Source: an uncultured Clostridiaceae bacterium
GTDB lineage: Bacteria > Bacillota > Clostridia > TANB77 > CAG-508
Assembly (NCBI GenBank): GCA_946628065.1
Contig: CAMOWC010000006.1
Location: 1-64,000, forward strand
DNA length: 64,000 nt
Direction: 5' to 3'
Position numbers and translations under genes: made by a program. Of the stretch, positions 37,363 through 48,224 are shown piece by piece. Under the pieces are notes generated by a model, which was given only the letters and a program-made list of their open reading frames with translations, was not told where the DNA came from and made no database searches. Position 1 is the stretch's first letter; each line of letters begins with the position of its first letter.

Positions 37363-38898
37363 TTATGTGAATATCTTAATTTTCTTTTCAAATTTTATTC
37401 TGAAATCTGATTCGTTCTTTTTTTCAACTTTTTCTGTTCTGTCTAATACTTCGTCATCAAATACGTCTATTGTAATGCTTTCTTTTTCTTTTTTGAATAT
37501 AACATTAATTCTTTGCAAATCTATAATCTTTGTGTTTATTATTTTTTTAATAATCTCTGAATTATAGTTTATATCTTGGTTTACAATTACAAGTGCTTTG
37601 TTTTTACATGCCTGAGTTATAATTCTCTTTTGAATTTTTTCTATATCTGTTTTAAGCTCTGGTACATATGCCAGCTCTATCGTTTCACCATTTTCTCTTA
37701 TTGGTAAATAAATATAATATCTAAATTTGCAAACCAAATCCATTATTTCTTTTTTAGTTGTAGCACTTAGAATATATTTTTTAAAATTATCAATATATAT
37801 TTTTTGCAAATCAATTAGGTCTTTCTTTATGATATTTTCGTCTATATTCTCTATATCACATTCTTCAATTATTTTTATAGCATCTTGCAGATTTTTCATC
37901 TTTTTTAAATACTTTTTTGGATCAAGCATACTATTGCATTTTTCTATTTGTTCTACTGCGTTTGCCCTTTCTTGCTGAAGAATTTCTGTTAAATCACTTA
38001 TACTAAATATTTTTTCTTCTTCTTTAAGGTCATTGTTTCTTTTTTTAAACTCTTCTTCTAGCATTGCTTTATTATTTAGTATTCTATCCATCAATTTAAT
38101 TCTATCTGTTTCTTTTCTTTTAGTATCATATATTTCTCTAAGCAACACGTTTTTTTCTTCCATTTTTTCCAGTTCTGCTTTTAACTTGCGTAAATCATTA
38201 ATTAATATTTCTTTGTTTTTTTGTTCTAAAGCTTGTTTTATAATGCAATGTTTAATCATTGCATTATAAAATTCTTCAGATTTCTTTTTTATTTCAGCAA
38301 AGTAATCTTTTTCTTGTCTTCTATCTCTCTTCCATTCTGACATGAATTCATTACCCATAATTATTCTTAGATTCTGATAAATTAGATTATATTCTATATC
38401 ATCAGTACTATCGAAATTATTGTTCCATGACCATCCGTCAAAATTAGTAAGCGCTTCTTTGATGTCTAATTCATAGCCGATTTTAAGCATTGCTTTTATT
38501 GCGTTTGCAAGTGTTTCTTCAATATTTAAAATGTGAAAATTTTTGTCTCCTATTTCTAAAATAGCATTCAATAGTTCCGCTTCATTTGGATAGCATGCAA
38601 TTTTTTTCTCTTCAGGAAATGCATAATATTTTTTTTCTTCTTTTTCTTTTGGCTGTAAAAAATCTATCTTGTCACATTTTTCTTTAATAATGTACATAAT
38701 GCTTTCCATAAATGCTTCTTTAGATAGAGTGCCATCCTTTACAATAGAATAATCTTTATAACCAATTTCAAGTTTGTAGAACATGCTTAAAAGAAGGTTT
38801 TTTACTTGACTCGAAAAATCCTTCTTTTCAATAATTTCTTCTAACTCTTTATTATAGTCTTTTAAATTTAGTTTAGAAAGAATTTCTTTCTTAGCCAT
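37363..38898 (-). CDS. Coiled-coil protein of unknown function
   Basis: I do not recognise this 511-residue protein. It is very rich in Lys, Glu and Ile and almost lacks Gly and Pro. Residues about 195-330 are a long predicted coiled coil ('RKLKAELEKMEEKNVLLRE'). N- and C-terminal parts look mixed alpha/beta ('IYLPIRENGETIELAYVPEL', 'ACKNKALVIVNQDIN'). No membrane segment or signal peptide. It lies between ftsK (37 bases) and the beta-CASP nuclease gene (12 bases), so it may be co-transcribed with both. A cytoskeletal or scaffold role is possible but not shown. Confidence 0.7.
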   Translation of the reverse strand: MAKKEILSKLNLKDYNKELEEIIEKKDFSSQVKNLLLSMFYKLEIGYKDYSIVKDGTLSKEAFMESIMYIIKEKCDKIDFLQPKEKEEKKYYAFPEEKKIACYPNEAELLNAILEIGDKNFHILNIEETLANAIKAMLKIGYELDIKEALTNFDGWSWNNNFDSTDDIEYNLIYQNLRIIMGNEFMSEWKRDRRQEKDYFAEIKKKSEEFYNAMIKHCIIKQALEQKNKEILINDLRKLKAELEKMEEKNVLLREIYDTKRKETDRIKLMDRILNNKAMLEEEFKKRNNDLKEEEKIFSISDLTEILQQERANAVEQIEKCNSMLDPKKYLKKMKNLQDAIKIIEECDIENIDENIIKKDLIDLQKIYIDNFKKYILSATTKKEIMDLVCKFRYYIYLPIRENGETIELAYVPELKTDIEKIQKRIITQACKNKALVIVNQDINYNSEIIKKIINTKIIDLQRINVIFKKEKESITIDVFDDEVLDRTEKVEKKNESDFRIKFEKKIKIFT

Positions 38899-38935
38899 AG
38901 ATTGTTTCTCTCTTTCATAGACTTACATGTCATGT

Positions 38936-41305
38936 TTATTCTTCTGTTGGTTGTTCTTCTGCACTTGATGATTCTTGAGGTGACATTTTAAGTTCTGCCC
39001 AGCGTTCTTTTGTCATTAATACCTCGCGTGGTTTGCTTCCCTGGTATCCAGATATTATTCCTCTTTGTTCCATTTGATCCATTATTCGTCCAGCTCTTGC
39101 GTATCCAACTTTAAATCTTCTTTGTATAAAAGATGTAGATGCTTGACCTGTTTCTACAACAGTATCAATTGCTTCCATTAAAAATGGGTCTGTGTCATCT
39201 TCTGGGTCTTCTTCTATTTCTTTGTCTGTTTTATTTGCATTTTCTATTGACTCTAGAATGTCTTCATTATATTTAACTTCCCCATTCGACTTTAGAAAAT
39301 CTACTATTTTTTCTACCTCTTTATCCGAAATAAACGCTCCTTGGATTCTTGTTGGTTTACTTACTCCAACTGGAGCAAATAACATATCGCCTTTCCCTAA
39401 AAGTTTTTCAGCTCCGACACTATCAAGAATAGTTCTAGAATCCACTCCTGAGGATACAGCAAAGGCAATTCTTGAAGGTATATTTGCTTTAATTATACCT
39501 GTAATTACATCAACAGAAGGTCTCTGAGTTGCAATTACTAGGTGCATTCCTGCTGCTCTTGCCATTTGAGCTAATCTGCATATTGCGTCTTCTACATCAT
39601 TTGGAGCAACCATCATTAAGTCTGCAAGCTCATCTATTATTATTACAATTTGAGGTAGTTTTCCAGTTTCTCCGCTTTCTTCAACTGCACTATTATATCC
39701 TTTAATGTCTCTTACGCCTTTTGTTGCAAATAAGCTATACCTATTTACCATTTCTTGTACTGCCCAGGCAAGAGCTCCAGCTGCTTTTTTAGGATCTGTT
39801 ACTACTGGTATTAGCAAATGAGGTATTCCATTGTATACAGAAAGCTCAACTACTTTTGGATCTACCATAACGAGTTTTACTTCACTCGGTTTTGCTTTGT
39901 AAATAATGCTTGTAATAAGTGTATTTATACATACGCTTTTACCTGATCCAGTGGAGCCAGCTATCAGTACGTGAGGCATTTTAGCAATATCTGTAACAAC
40001 TTCCTCTCCTGCAACATTTTTTCCAAGTGCAAAAGCAAGTTTTGATTTGTCTTCTTTAAATTTATCAGAATCTATTATATCTCTTAAATGCACAACTTCT
40101 TTTTCTTTATTTGGTATTTCAATACCTACTGCTTGTTTGCCAGGTATTGGAGCTTCAATACGTATGCTTTCTGCTGCCAAATTTAATGCAATATCGTCAG
40201 CTAGATTTGCTATTTTGCTAACTCTTACTCCTTCTGCAGGTTTTAGTTCATATCTAGTAATTGCGGGACCAACTGATACATTTTCTACTTTTGCTGATAC
40301 GCCAAAGCTATATAATGTTTTTTGTAGTTTTGTTGCTGTGTCTGTGACTGCCTTTTTTCCGCCTTTTATAGTCGTTGCCTCTCCCTCGCTTAATAACTCT
40401 ATAGGAGGGAATTCATAATTTTCTTCTTCAACAGTTATCGCATGCTCAAGTTGTAAAACTTCTTTTGTCTTTTCTTCTTTGGTTTCTTGTTCCTGCTTAA
40501 ATAAATTCTCAAGTTCTGCAGGATTGCTTTTCTTTTGTCCAATATTATCAGGTATTAGGTCACTATCATGTTCATAAGTCTTTGGTCCTTTGTTGTTTTT
40601 TCCTATGCCCATATTTATTGTAATTTGATCTTCTAAAATATCTTCTTTATTATTTTCTTGTTGTTTGCTTATTTCTTTTTCGTGTTTTCTTTCTTCCTTT
40701 TGTCTTATTTTTTCTTCTCTATGCTTTGCACGTTCTTCATCTTTTTCTTCTTTCTTTTCTTCTACTTTTTCAACAGCATTTGCAAGTAGCTTTGATGGCT
40801 TTATTCCAAATGTATACACTGCAAGTATAGTTAATGCTCCTATAGATACAATGGTTGTTGCAACTCCGCCAATAATATTTACTAAAGGAACTGATACTAT
40901 AGTGCCAATGGCACCCCCTCCAATGTCTCTTACTCCAAGTTCATAACCTTGTCTTACTGCATCACTAAATGAAGAATTTATATTAATATGACCTGTAGAT
41001 ATTTGATATGTTGTCATTATAATTGCAATGCTTAGTAAAAGTATTCCAAATTGAACAAATTTTGATACTATAAATTCCTTATTATCACATGCAATATATA
41101 TCGCTAAGCAGAATGTTGCAATTGGTAATAAATATTTCAAAAATCCCATTATTCCACCTAAAAGAGGTCCTAAAGTTTTACCAAGCGTACCTGTTTCAGC
41201 ATATATAAGTATACCCAGTAATATACTAAGTATAATAAGCACAACTATTGCAATATCTCCGGTCATAAATGATTTTTTATTGCTTTTTTTTCTTCTTTTT
41301 GCCAT
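38936..41305 (-). CDS. ftsK: DNA translocase FtsK/SpoIIIE
   Basis: A 789-residue DNA pump for chromosome segregation at division or sporulation septa. Four N-terminal membrane helices (about 15-175), a charged linker (Glu/Lys-rich, 175-310), then the RecA-like motor with P-loop '[16 protein letters not shown]', '[14 protein letters not shown]', Walker B '[12 protein letters not shown]' and '[12 protein letters not shown]'. The C-terminal gamma winged helix is '[21 protein letters not shown]'. Start ATG follows GGGAGG. No in-frame CGG in nearly 2.4 kb. Confidence 0.95.
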   Translation of the reverse strand: MAKRRKKSNKKSFMTGDIAIVVLIILSILLGILIYAETGTLGKTLGPLLGGIMGFLKYLLPIATFCLAIYIACDNKEFIVSKFVQFGILLLSIAIIMTTYQISTGHININSSFSDAVRQGYELGVRDIGGGAIGTIVSVPLVNIIGGVATTIVSIGALTILAVYTFGIKPSKLLANAVEKVEEKKEEKDEERAKHREEKIRQKEERKHEKEISKQQENNKEDILEDQITINMGIGKNNKGPKTYEHDSDLIPDNIGQKKSNPAELENLFKQEQETKEEKTKEVLQLEHAITVEEENYEFPPIELLSEGEATTIKGGKKAVTDTATKLQKTLYSFGVSAKVENVSVGPAITRYELKPAEGVRVSKIANLADDIALNLAAESIRIEAPIPGKQAVGIEIPNKEKEVVHLRDIIDSDKFKEDKSKLAFALGKNVAGEEVVTDIAKMPHVLIAGSTGSGKSVCINTLITSIIYKAKPSEVKLVMVDPKVVELSVYNGIPHLLIPVVTDPKKAAGALAWAVQEMVNRYSLFATKGVRDIKGYNSAVEESGETGKLPQIVIIIDELADLMMVAPNDVEDAICRLAQMARAAGMHLVIATQRPSVDVITGIIKANIPSRIAFAVSSGVDSRTILDSVGAEKLLGKGDMLFAPVGVSKPTRIQGAFISDKEVEKIVDFLKSNGEVKYNEDILESIENANKTDKEIEEDPEDDTDPFLMEAIDTVVETGQASTSFIQRRFKVGYARAGRIMDQMEQRGIISGYQGSKPREVLMTKERWAELKMSPQESSSAEEQPTEE

Positions 41306-41433
41306 TTGTTTTTCCTCCCATTAAAGTTTACACCATAAGCAAAAAAAAAGCTAGAATTTTATCAAATTTTTTTTGTATTTTTAACTTGTTTCGAGCTTTT
41401 TTACAAGCAAATTTTTAAACAATAAAAAAGGTC

Positions 41434-41488
41434 AAAAAAAGATACCTTGCAAGTAAGCCTTGAATACTTATTTAGGTATCTTTTTTTT
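41434..41488 (-). terminator. Terminator after the 41490 gene
   Basis: AAAAAAAGATACCT pairs with AGGTATCTTTTTTT around a loop with its own AAGTA/TACTT stem. It lies between the coiled-coil ATPase-like gene and ftsK. Confidence 0.8.
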
Positions 41489-41489
41489 T

Positions 41490-41927
41490 TTATTTTAATT
41501 CTCTTCTATTGTTTTGTATAGTTTTTAGGGCTTCTTCCAATGTTGCTTCTAACTCTAATAGGACATTGTCAGCATAATCTTTAGTTCCTTTGGAAATTTC
41601 ACGAGACATTTCATTTGCAGTTTCAATTATTTCTGCTTTTTGTTCATAAGCTTTTCTTGTAATCTCATGCTCGTCTATCATTGAAATTATACGATTTTCT
41701 GCTTCTTTAACAATTCCATCCGCTTCTTTTTGGGCTTCTTCTATAATTCTTTGTCTTTCTTCTTTAACCCATTTAGCTTGTTTTAGCTCATCAGGAAGTT
41801 TCAATCTTATTTCTTTAATTATTTCAAGTATTTCCTCTTTATCTACTATACCTTTACCTGAAAAAGGTATGCTTTTACTTCTTTCTAAAATATCTTCTAA
41901 AGTTTCTAGTAATGTAAAAATTTCCAT
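41490..41927 (-). CDS. Small coiled-coil protein, DivIVA/ATPase subunit E-like
   Basis: A 145-residue, highly charged helical protein. Residues 55-140 form a coiled coil with 'RQRIIEEAQKEADGIVKEAENRI', resembling ATP synthase stalk or DivIVA-type proteins. It lies 8 bases after rsmD, a common place for this small gene in Clostridia. Function unknown; a cell-division link is suggested only by the nearby divIVA and sepF. Confidence 0.65.
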   Translation of the reverse strand: MEIFTLLETLEDILERSKSIPFSGKGIVDKEEILEIIKEIRLKLPDELKQAKWVKEERQRIIEEAQKEADGIVKEAENRIISMIDEHEITRKAYEQKAEIIETANEMSREISKGTKDYADNVLLELEATLEEALKTIQNNRRELK

Positions 41928-41935
41928 TGGTTTAT

Positions 41936-42490
41936 TTACCCCTTTCGATTTAGAAAAGCAAGTATAACCCTACCATATTTTCTAATCTTAAAAATATTTA
42001 TATTAATGTTTTCTAGTTTCTCAATTTTGTCATTAGAATCTGTTTCTAAAACTATTATTCCATCTTCTGCTAATATGTTTTTTTCAATAATTGTCTCTAT
42101 TGCTTCGATATCATATTGAGTTTTATACGGTGGATCTAAGAAAATAATGTCAAATTTCTGAGAATCTATTTCGTTTAAAACTTTTTTAAAATTAGCAATT
42201 ACCAGCTCGGCTTTCTCTTCCATTTTTGTTTTAGATATATTTTCTCTAATAATTTCTCCGGCCTTTATAGAGTTATCACATAAAATTGCTCTTGCTGCGC
42301 CTCTGCTTAATGCCTCTAATCCAAGTGCTCCTGAACCTGAAAACAAATCTAAAACTAATGCATCTGGAATCCAGTTTTGTATAATGCTAAACATTGGTTC
42401 CTTTACTCTGTCTAATGTAGGCCTTGTAGTATCGTTGCCATCTAAAGTTATTAGTTTAGTGCCTCTCGCTGTTCCACTAATGATTCGCAT
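41936..42490 (-). CDS. rsmD: 16S rRNA (guanine-966-N2) methyltransferase
   Basis: A 184-residue class I SAM methyltransferase that modifies G966 of 16S rRNA. 'RIISGTARGTKLIT' opens the family; SAM motif I is 'VLDLFSGSGALGLEALSRGA' and the catalytic (D/N)PPY is 'IIFLDPPYKTQYD'. Length is typical. Confidence 0.95.
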   Translation of the reverse strand: MRIISGTARGTKLITLDGNDTTRPTLDRVKEPMFSIIQNWIPDALVLDLFSGSGALGLEALSRGAARAILCDNSIKAGEIIRENISKTKMEEKAELVIANFKKVLNEIDSQKFDIIFLDPPYKTQYDIEAIETIIEKNILAEDGIIVLETDSNDKIEKLENININIFKIRKYGRVILAFLNRKG

Positions 42491-42811
42491 AATACTCCTT
42501 TACATTTTTGTAATAATTACATTTTATTCTAATTTGCGTATAAGTCAATAGAATTAACACAATTGTAATATAGTCTTAATAGTTTTGTAATATACTGCAA
42601 ATATTTTGCAATATGTATTATATATTAAATTCACCTATTTGGCAATACATTTTACATAAAAAATTAACTTTTGTTCTTGCATTGTTCTAAATAATGCTAT
42701 ATTTATTTGTGAATTATAATTTTCTGTTAATTTTATCTTTCTTTTACAGAAAATAACGTGCATTATAAGACTAACGCACGTTAAAAATAGTAATAATGCA
42801 AATCAAGCAAC
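42491..42811. other. AT-rich intergenic stretch with small inverted repeats
   Basis: No gene is visible between rsmD and the divIVA terminator. TAACGTGC (42754-42761) and GCACGTTA (42776-42783) form one stem, and TTTCTGT/ACAGAAA another. A promoter for rsmD on the minus strand is likely here but no hexamer pair is convincing. Confidence 0.5.
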
Positions 42812-42844
42812 AAAAAAAGCCTAGTTATTAGCTAGGCTTTTTTT
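42812..42844. terminator. Bidirectional terminator after divIVA
   Basis: AAAAAAAGCCTAG and CTAGGCTTTTTTT flank a 7-base loop directly beyond the divIVA stop. Confidence 0.88.
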
Positions 42845-42845
42845 A

Positions 42846-43298
42846 TTATTCATCTTTATTAACATCTTTTAATAACTCTAACTGGGAAATTAAAAGCGCT
42901 TCCATTTTTGCTTTATATACGTCTATTTGTTTCTTCACGTCTTCTAATTCTTTTTGTTTTAACGCAATTTGTGTATTAAGCTCTTCTATAGCACTATGTG
43001 CCTGGCTTTGCGCTTCTCTTATAATTTGGTCTGCTTCTTTTTGAGCTACATTTTTTACTTCTTCAGCCGTTGTTTGTGCCATCAGCAAAGTACTTTGTAA
43101 TGTTGATTCTATTGTCTTGTACTTTTCAACGTCACCGTTTAGCTCATCTATTTTTGATTTTGATTCAGTTGATTCTTTATATAATTTTGCATAATCTTTA
43201 GTTAGCTCATCTAAAAAGTCATCTACTTCATTTACATTATATCCATTTACCATTTGTTTCGAAAACTTCTTGTTTTCGATATCTAGCGGTGTTAACAT
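42846..43298 (-). CDS. divIVA: Cell division protein DivIVA
   Basis: A 150-residue coiled-coil protein that senses curved membrane at septa and poles. 'LTPLDIENKKFSKQMVNGYNVNEVDDFLDEL' (shown in part) is the lipid-binding N-terminal domain; the rest is coiled coil. It follows sepF at 22 bases. Confidence 0.93.
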   Translation of the reverse strand: MLTPLDIENKKFSKQMVNGYNVNEVDDFLDELTKDYAKLYKESTESKSKIDELNGDVEKYKTIESTLQSTLLMAQTTAEEVKNVAQKEADQIIREAQSQAHSAIEELNTQIALKQKELEDVKKQIDVYKAKMEALLISQLELLKDVNKDE

Positions 43299-43320
43299 AG
43301 TGTATTTCCTCCGTCTTTCG

Positions 43321-43788
43321 TTAGTTTTTTAACCATGAAACAGATAATTTGTTTTTTATTTCCTCTCTAGCAAGATCATTTACAATTTCATAGTTAAATG
43401 GTGCAACTAGGAAAATAGAGTTTGATATTTTTTCAATATGTCCATCTAGTGCATGAACAGAACCACTAATAAAATCAACAATTCTTCTTGCAACATCTTT
43501 ATTAACATATTCCAAGTTTACAACTATTGATTTTTTCTCTTTTAATTCATTGCAAATTTCTTCTGATTGTTCAAAGCTTGTTGGTTTGCATATTTTCATT
43601 CTTACTTGTGTTTGAGGCATATTTACAACTTTAGCATTTTTTCTTCCAAAGAATCCTCTTTCTTCTTCTGCTTCTTCTTCTGGTTCTCCATCATACTCAT
43701 ATGAATATTCGTTATCTAATTCTTCGTCTCCTTCAGCATTTTCTCCTCTAAAGAAATCTAACACTCTATTTACTACTGCATTTCCCAT
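43321..43788 (-). CDS. sepF: Cell division protein SepF
   Basis: A 155-residue FtsZ partner that tethers the Z-ring to the membrane. It starts with a membrane-binding helix ('GNAVVNRVLDFFRGEN'), has an acidic linker, and a C-terminal core with 'EEICNELKEKKSIVVNLEYV' and 'RRIVDFISGSVHALDGHI', both canonical. Confidence 0.94.
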   Translation of the reverse strand: MGNAVVNRVLDFFRGENAEGDEELDNEYSYEYDGEPEEEAEEERGFFGRKNAKVVNMPQTQVRMKICKPTSFEQSEEICNELKEKKSIVVNLEYVNKDVARRIVDFISGSVHALDGHIEKISNSIFLVAPFNYEIVNDLAREEIKNKLSVSWLKN

Positions 43789-43921
43789 TTAAAAAACCTC
43801 CTAAATATTTCTCATTAGTTATGATACTATAAGTATCTAACTTTCCACTTGTATTGTCAATACTTTTTTCAATTTGTAATATATATTTAATTTGTTTGTA
43901 ATATTGTTGTAATATTAATCT

Positions 43922-45171
43922 TTACGTGTTCTCTTTTGGATTAATAATAATTTCATCATATAAAGAAATGCTTTTCATATTTATTATTTCGTTTTGCGTA
44001 AATCCCAATTGTTTTAATTCTTCAGTCTTATATTTTGATACTATAGAATAGCTGTTGTTGCTTCTTAATACCTTTACTAAAATTTTGTCCGTATAGCCCG
44101 CTCTGCTTCTTATAACATAGCTCAGCTCTCCCTCTTTTTGTATTGCCGAATTAGGAATTTTTAGTCCTTCATCACTCCACCATATAATATCCATAGATAG
44201 TTTTCTATAATTTATTAATTCTTGAGAATAGTTACTTGTTTCTAAAAATATTACTCTACTTCCATCTACTTCCTCATTAATTTGGACTATTTTGCATGAT
44301 AATATTTCTTTAGATGCAAGCCTAACTTTGACATTTTTTCCGTACTTCTGTTGCTTTCGCTTCAGCAGAATCAAGTATAACTGCAATATAGAATTTGAAA
44401 TTATCTATAATCTTTCCAGATTCTTCACTTTCTTGTATAGTCTGTCCAGTTTTAATATTTAACTCTAATAATTTTTCTTTATACAAGTTTCCAAAATTAG
44501 AAGGAGATAACAAATTTTCAAATCCATCTACCTTGTATGAAACTATTCCAGCCAACTCTGTTTTTACATCTTCTGTCCCCGAATTTAGTTTATATTCATA
44601 TTCTGCTCTTTCGTCTATCAGTTTTTTTACATATGATCCTGCAGGACTTTGTTCTCCAGCAATTGTTGCTTTTTTTGATACCGCTTCATCTATTTCTTTT
44701 TTTATTTCAGTAATTTTTGCCAAATCATTTTCTGAGTACAATTTTTCTATGTTTTTTTCTATTTTGTTGTTTAATACTTTAATATCGCTTGGAAATACTG
44801 TCATTTCTGTTTCCATAGCATCATCTATTTTTAAATCTAATTCTTCAATTTTTTTAACCAAATTTTCTTCATCCTTGCTATAATACCTGAAAATTGAAGC
44901 GCCTACTTGCACCTTTTCGCCTTCTGCTTTAATTCTCACCATTCCATTTTTGTAGTTTTCGCCTTGTAGCACAATTTCATCACGAATAATATATCCGCAT
45001 AGTTTCTTCTTCCATTGTCAGTTTTCCATTTTCTACTACAAAAACATTCGTTGGCGTTTTTATCAGTCCATAAATCATATAAATTAAATAGATTGTTATA
45101 ATAGCAATTGTTATTATTAATACTTTTTTTATAATTTCTTTTCGGCTTATTTTTTTGCCATTTTCACCCAA
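43922..45171 (-). CDS. HlyD-like membrane-anchored protein, two CGG frameshifts
   Basis: With two shifts this is a single protein of about 415 residues, otherwise three pieces. The start is probably TTG 45171 (GAGGTG lies 8 bases upstream, overlapping the miaA end) or GTG 45180. One membrane helix ('VLIITIAIITIYLIYMIYGL'), then at CGG 44995-44997 skipping C gives 'EETMGYIIRDEIVLQG', the biotinyl-lipoyl-like barrel typical of HlyD-type adaptors. A coiled coil follows, and at CGG 44340-44342 skipping C gives 'ATEVGKNVKVRLASKEI', the second barrel half. HlyD-like genes beside sepF are common in Clostridia; role unknown. Confidence 0.85.
44340..44342 (-). other. CGG +1 shift site, HlyD-like codon 277
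   Basis: Read GTA CGG AAA. Skipping C gives GTA GGA AAA AAT GTC (V-G-K-N-V), typical of the HlyD beta-barrel. Confidence 0.82.
44995..44997 (-). other. CGG +1 shift site, HlyD-like codon 59
   Basis: Read ATG CGG ATA. Skipping C gives ATG GGA TAT ATT ATT (M-G-Y-I-I), joining the membrane anchor to the lipoyl-like domain. Confidence 0.82.
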
Positions 45172-46099
45172 GCTTTTCACCTCTTTTGTAGGTTTTTATT
45201 ATATAATTTACATTGTATTGTTGGTCTTTAAGTCCATCTAGCCAAATGATATTCTTGTTTTTTCTAAACCATGTCATTTGTCTTTTAGCATAATGTCTAG
45301 ATTCTTTTTTTATTGTATCTATAGCTTCTTCTTTTGTCATGTTTCCATTTAAAAATTCTCTTATTTCTTTGTATCCAATGCTTTGCATTGCAGTAGGAAA
45401 TTCCGAGTATTTGTTTAAAAGTTCTTTAACTTCATCAATTAGGCCTAGCTTAATCATAGAGTCTACTCGTGCTTCTATCCTTTTATATAATATTTCCCTT
45501 GGAATATTTATAGCATATACATAGTAATCATAAGGGATATCATTTTTTCTTGATTCTATTTCTATTTCAGTTTTTGTTTTTCCAGTATCATGATATATTT
45601 CTAGAACTCTTAATATACGTTTTTGGTCATTTTCGCTAATTTTTTCCATAGCTTTTGGATCTATTTCGCATGCCTTTTTGTACAGTTTAATCAGTCCTTC
45701 TTTTTCAGAAATAGCCTCTAACTCTTTTCTATATTCTTTATCTGTTTGTATCTCAGGATAATCAATTTCATATATCAGTGAATCAGCATAAAGGCCTGTG
45801 CCACCTGTAACAATTGGTCTTTTACCATTCGCTAAAATTTCTGTAATAGCTTTTTTAGCATCATTTTTATAATCTGATACTGTATATCTTACATTAGGTT
45901 CAACAAAATCAATAAGGTAATGTTTTATTCCTTTTTGTTCCTCTATTGTAGGCTTAGCAGTTCCGATTGTCATGTCTTTATATATTTGCATAGAATCACA
46001 TGATACTATTTCACCGTTTATCTTTTTAGCAAGCTCAATTGAAAGTGCTGTTTTTCCTGAAGCTGTGGGCCCTAATATAACGATTACTTTTGGTTTCAT
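45164..46099 (-). CDS. miaA: tRNA dimethylallyltransferase
   Basis: MiaA adds the isopentenyl group to A37 of tRNAs reading UNN codons. From ATG 46099 (after AGGAGATAAA) the protein has 311 residues with the P-loop 'ILGPTASGKTALS', 'EIVSCDSMQIYKDM', 'VTGGTGLYADSLIYEID' and 'YAKRQMTWFRKNKNIIWLD', all canonical. It overlaps the HlyD-like gene and follows mutL at 22 bases, the usual mutL-miaA pair. Confidence 0.96.
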   Translation of the reverse strand: MKPKVIVILGPTASGKTALSIELAKKINGEIVSCDSMQIYKDMTIGTAKPTIEEQKGIKHYLIDFVEPNVRYTVSDYKNDAKKAITEILANGKRPIVTGGTGLYADSLIYEIDYPEIQTDKEYRKELEAISEKEGLIKLYKKACEIDPKAMEKISENDQKRILRVLEIYHDTGKTKTEIEIESRKNDIPYDYYVYAINIPREILYKRIEARVDSMIKLGLIDEVKELLNKYSEFPTAMQSIGYKEIREFLNGNMTKEEAIDTIKKESRHYAKRQMTWFRKNKNIIWLDGLKDQQYNVNYIIKTYKRGEKLG

Positions 46100-46121
46100 T
46101 TTATCTCCTTTTATTTTCAAA

Positions 46122-48224
46122 CTACTGTCTCCTATGGAACTTTTTTTCAAGTTCTATTTTGCTCATTTTTATGGCAGTTGGCCTTCCATGTGGGCATGTA
46201 AAAGGATTTGGCAGTGCAAGTAATCCTTCTATTATGCTATTTACTTCTTCTTGTGAGAGTGTCATCCCTGCTTTTACAGCTGCTTTGCATGCTATTGTTG
46301 CTAAGAATTTGTCTTCTTTTTCTTGTCTTGCTGTTAATGCGACTGTATCAACCTCGTCAAGTATATCTAAAAATAATTGCTTTGTATTCATTTCCAAGCA
46401 AATATTAGGCACACCTGTTAATTTTATAGTGTTTTCTCCAAATTCTTCAAAAATGAATCCAGCTTTAACAAACATGTCTGTGTTTTCTTTTACAATAGCC
46501 ATTTCCTTATGTGATAATGTTATAACATCTGGTACTAGCATTAATTGCGTTTCTTTCTTGCCGTTTTCATAGTAGTTCTTTTTCACTTTTTCATACATAA
46601 TTCTTTCATGTGCTGCATGCTGATCAAGCAAGTATAGCTCTGAATCTAGTTCTATTATAATATATGTTTTAAAGGCTATTCCAATAAACTTATAATTTGG
46701 AATATACTTTGTTTCTGCGTTTTCAAATACTGACAAATTTACAGTTTCATTTGAATCTATTGTTGAATATGGAGCGTTTTGCACTCTTTGTTTTACTGGT
46801 TGCACTCCAAATGTTTTAGCATACATTTCATCAAATTCTTTTGAATTATTTCCCTGTGTTGATTGTTGAGATATTAGATTTGTCATTCGTTCAACCTGTT
46901 CTAAACTTGGGGTCTCGATAGTCCTTGTCTTTTTTTCTGTTTCATTTGTTTCTATAGGTTTAATTTCCTGTGTATTTTCATTTGTACTATTCGTTATTGG
47001 CTGGGCTTGCGTTACATCTTGTATTTCATTTTTTTCTTGTATGTTTTTATTTTTAAAAAGTTCTTCTATGACGTTTTCGCTCTGGGCCTCTACATTACTA
47101 GATGATCTAAATTTTTTAAATAATCCACTAAGTCCGCTTCTTGTTTTCTCTTCACTTTCCGGTTCTTCTTGCGATTTTTTAAATTCATAAATAGTTTCTT
47201 GCTTTTCTCTTTCTGGTTCTCTTACCATCTGTTCACCAGATAGCAAAGTGTTTTTTATAGCGTGGTATAATGCTTTAAAAACTTTTCCTTCTTCCTCAAA
47301 TCTTACTTCCAATTTTGCTGGATGTACATTTACATCAACTTTGTTAGGTGGCATTTCTATGTTTAATATACATACGGGAAACTTGCCAACAGTAACCAAG
47401 CCCTTAAAAGCTTGCTCTATTGCAGCATTAAGAGTTTTATCTTTTACATATCTTTTGTTTACGAAAAACAATTGATATGATTTATTTGAGCGTGCTATCT
47501 CTGGTCTTCCTATAACACCTTTTACTTTCATATCTTCATATGTATAATCAATGTCCTCAACTCCAGAAGCTATGTCTTTACCATATATTCCATATACACT
47601 GTTTTTAAGATTTCCATCTCCTGAAGTTTGTATCACAGTTTTTCCTGAGTTGTTAAGCTTTATAGCTACATTTGTATTTGCAAGAGCAAGTCTAGTGACA
47701 TAATCTTCAATATATCCGTGCTTCTGTATAATCTTTTTTTAAAAACTTATATCTTACTGGCGTATTAAAAAATAAATTTTCTACAGCTATTGTGGTTCCG
47801 CACTGGGCACCCACACTCGCTCTCTTCTAGTAGTTTTCCGCCTTCAATAACAACTTTATGGCCTGTATCTGCTCCTGCTTGTCTTGAGGTTAGTTCAACT
47901 TTTGAAATTGCAGCAATACTAGCTAATGCTTCGCCACGGAACCCCATAGTAATAACATTTTCTATATCATCTGCGCTTCTAATTTTACTTGTAGCATGTT
48001 TTTCAAAAGCAATTACCATGTCATCTGCTGACATTCCGCTGGCCATTATCTGTAATTCTTATATACGAAATTCCGCCGTTTTGTACCTCTATGTCTATTT
48101 TCGTTGCTCCAGCATCTAAAGAATTCTCTATCAATTCCTTTACGACAGATGCTGGCCTTTCTATTACCTCGCCTGCAGCTATCTTATTAATTGTATGTTC
48201 GTCCAATAATACTATGTTACCCAT
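46122..48224 (-). CDS. mutL: DNA mismatch repair protein MutL, three CGG frameshifts
   Basis: With three shifts the gene codes one 699-residue MutL. The GHKL ATPase motifs are '[15 protein letters not shown]', 'DNGQGMSADDM' and '[15 protein letters not shown]'. Skipping C at CGG 48036 places Gly63 in the essential DNGxGM motif; at 47798 it gives '[19 protein letters not shown]'; at 47716 '[16 protein letters not shown]'. The C-terminal endonuclease domain has '[13 protein letters not shown]' and '[16 protein letters not shown]' and 'CPHGRPTAI'. mutS is not in the window. If the shifts failed, the cell would be a mutator. Confidence 0.93.
47716..47718 (-). other. CGG +1 shift site, mutL codon 169
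   Basis: Read GCA CGG ATA. Skipping C gives GCA GGA TAT ATT GAA and re-enters the long C-terminal frame. Confidence 0.85.
47798..47800 (-). other. CGG +1 shift site, mutL codon 142
   Basis: Read GTG CGG AAC. Skipping C gives GTG GGA ACC ACA (V-G-T-T), the conserved GT motif before the NLFFNTP element. Confidence 0.88.
48036..48038 (-). other. CGG +1 shift site, mutL codon 63
   Basis: Read CAG CGG AAT. Skipping C gives CAG GGA ATG TCA, the G of the ATPase DNGxGM motif. Confidence 0.88.
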
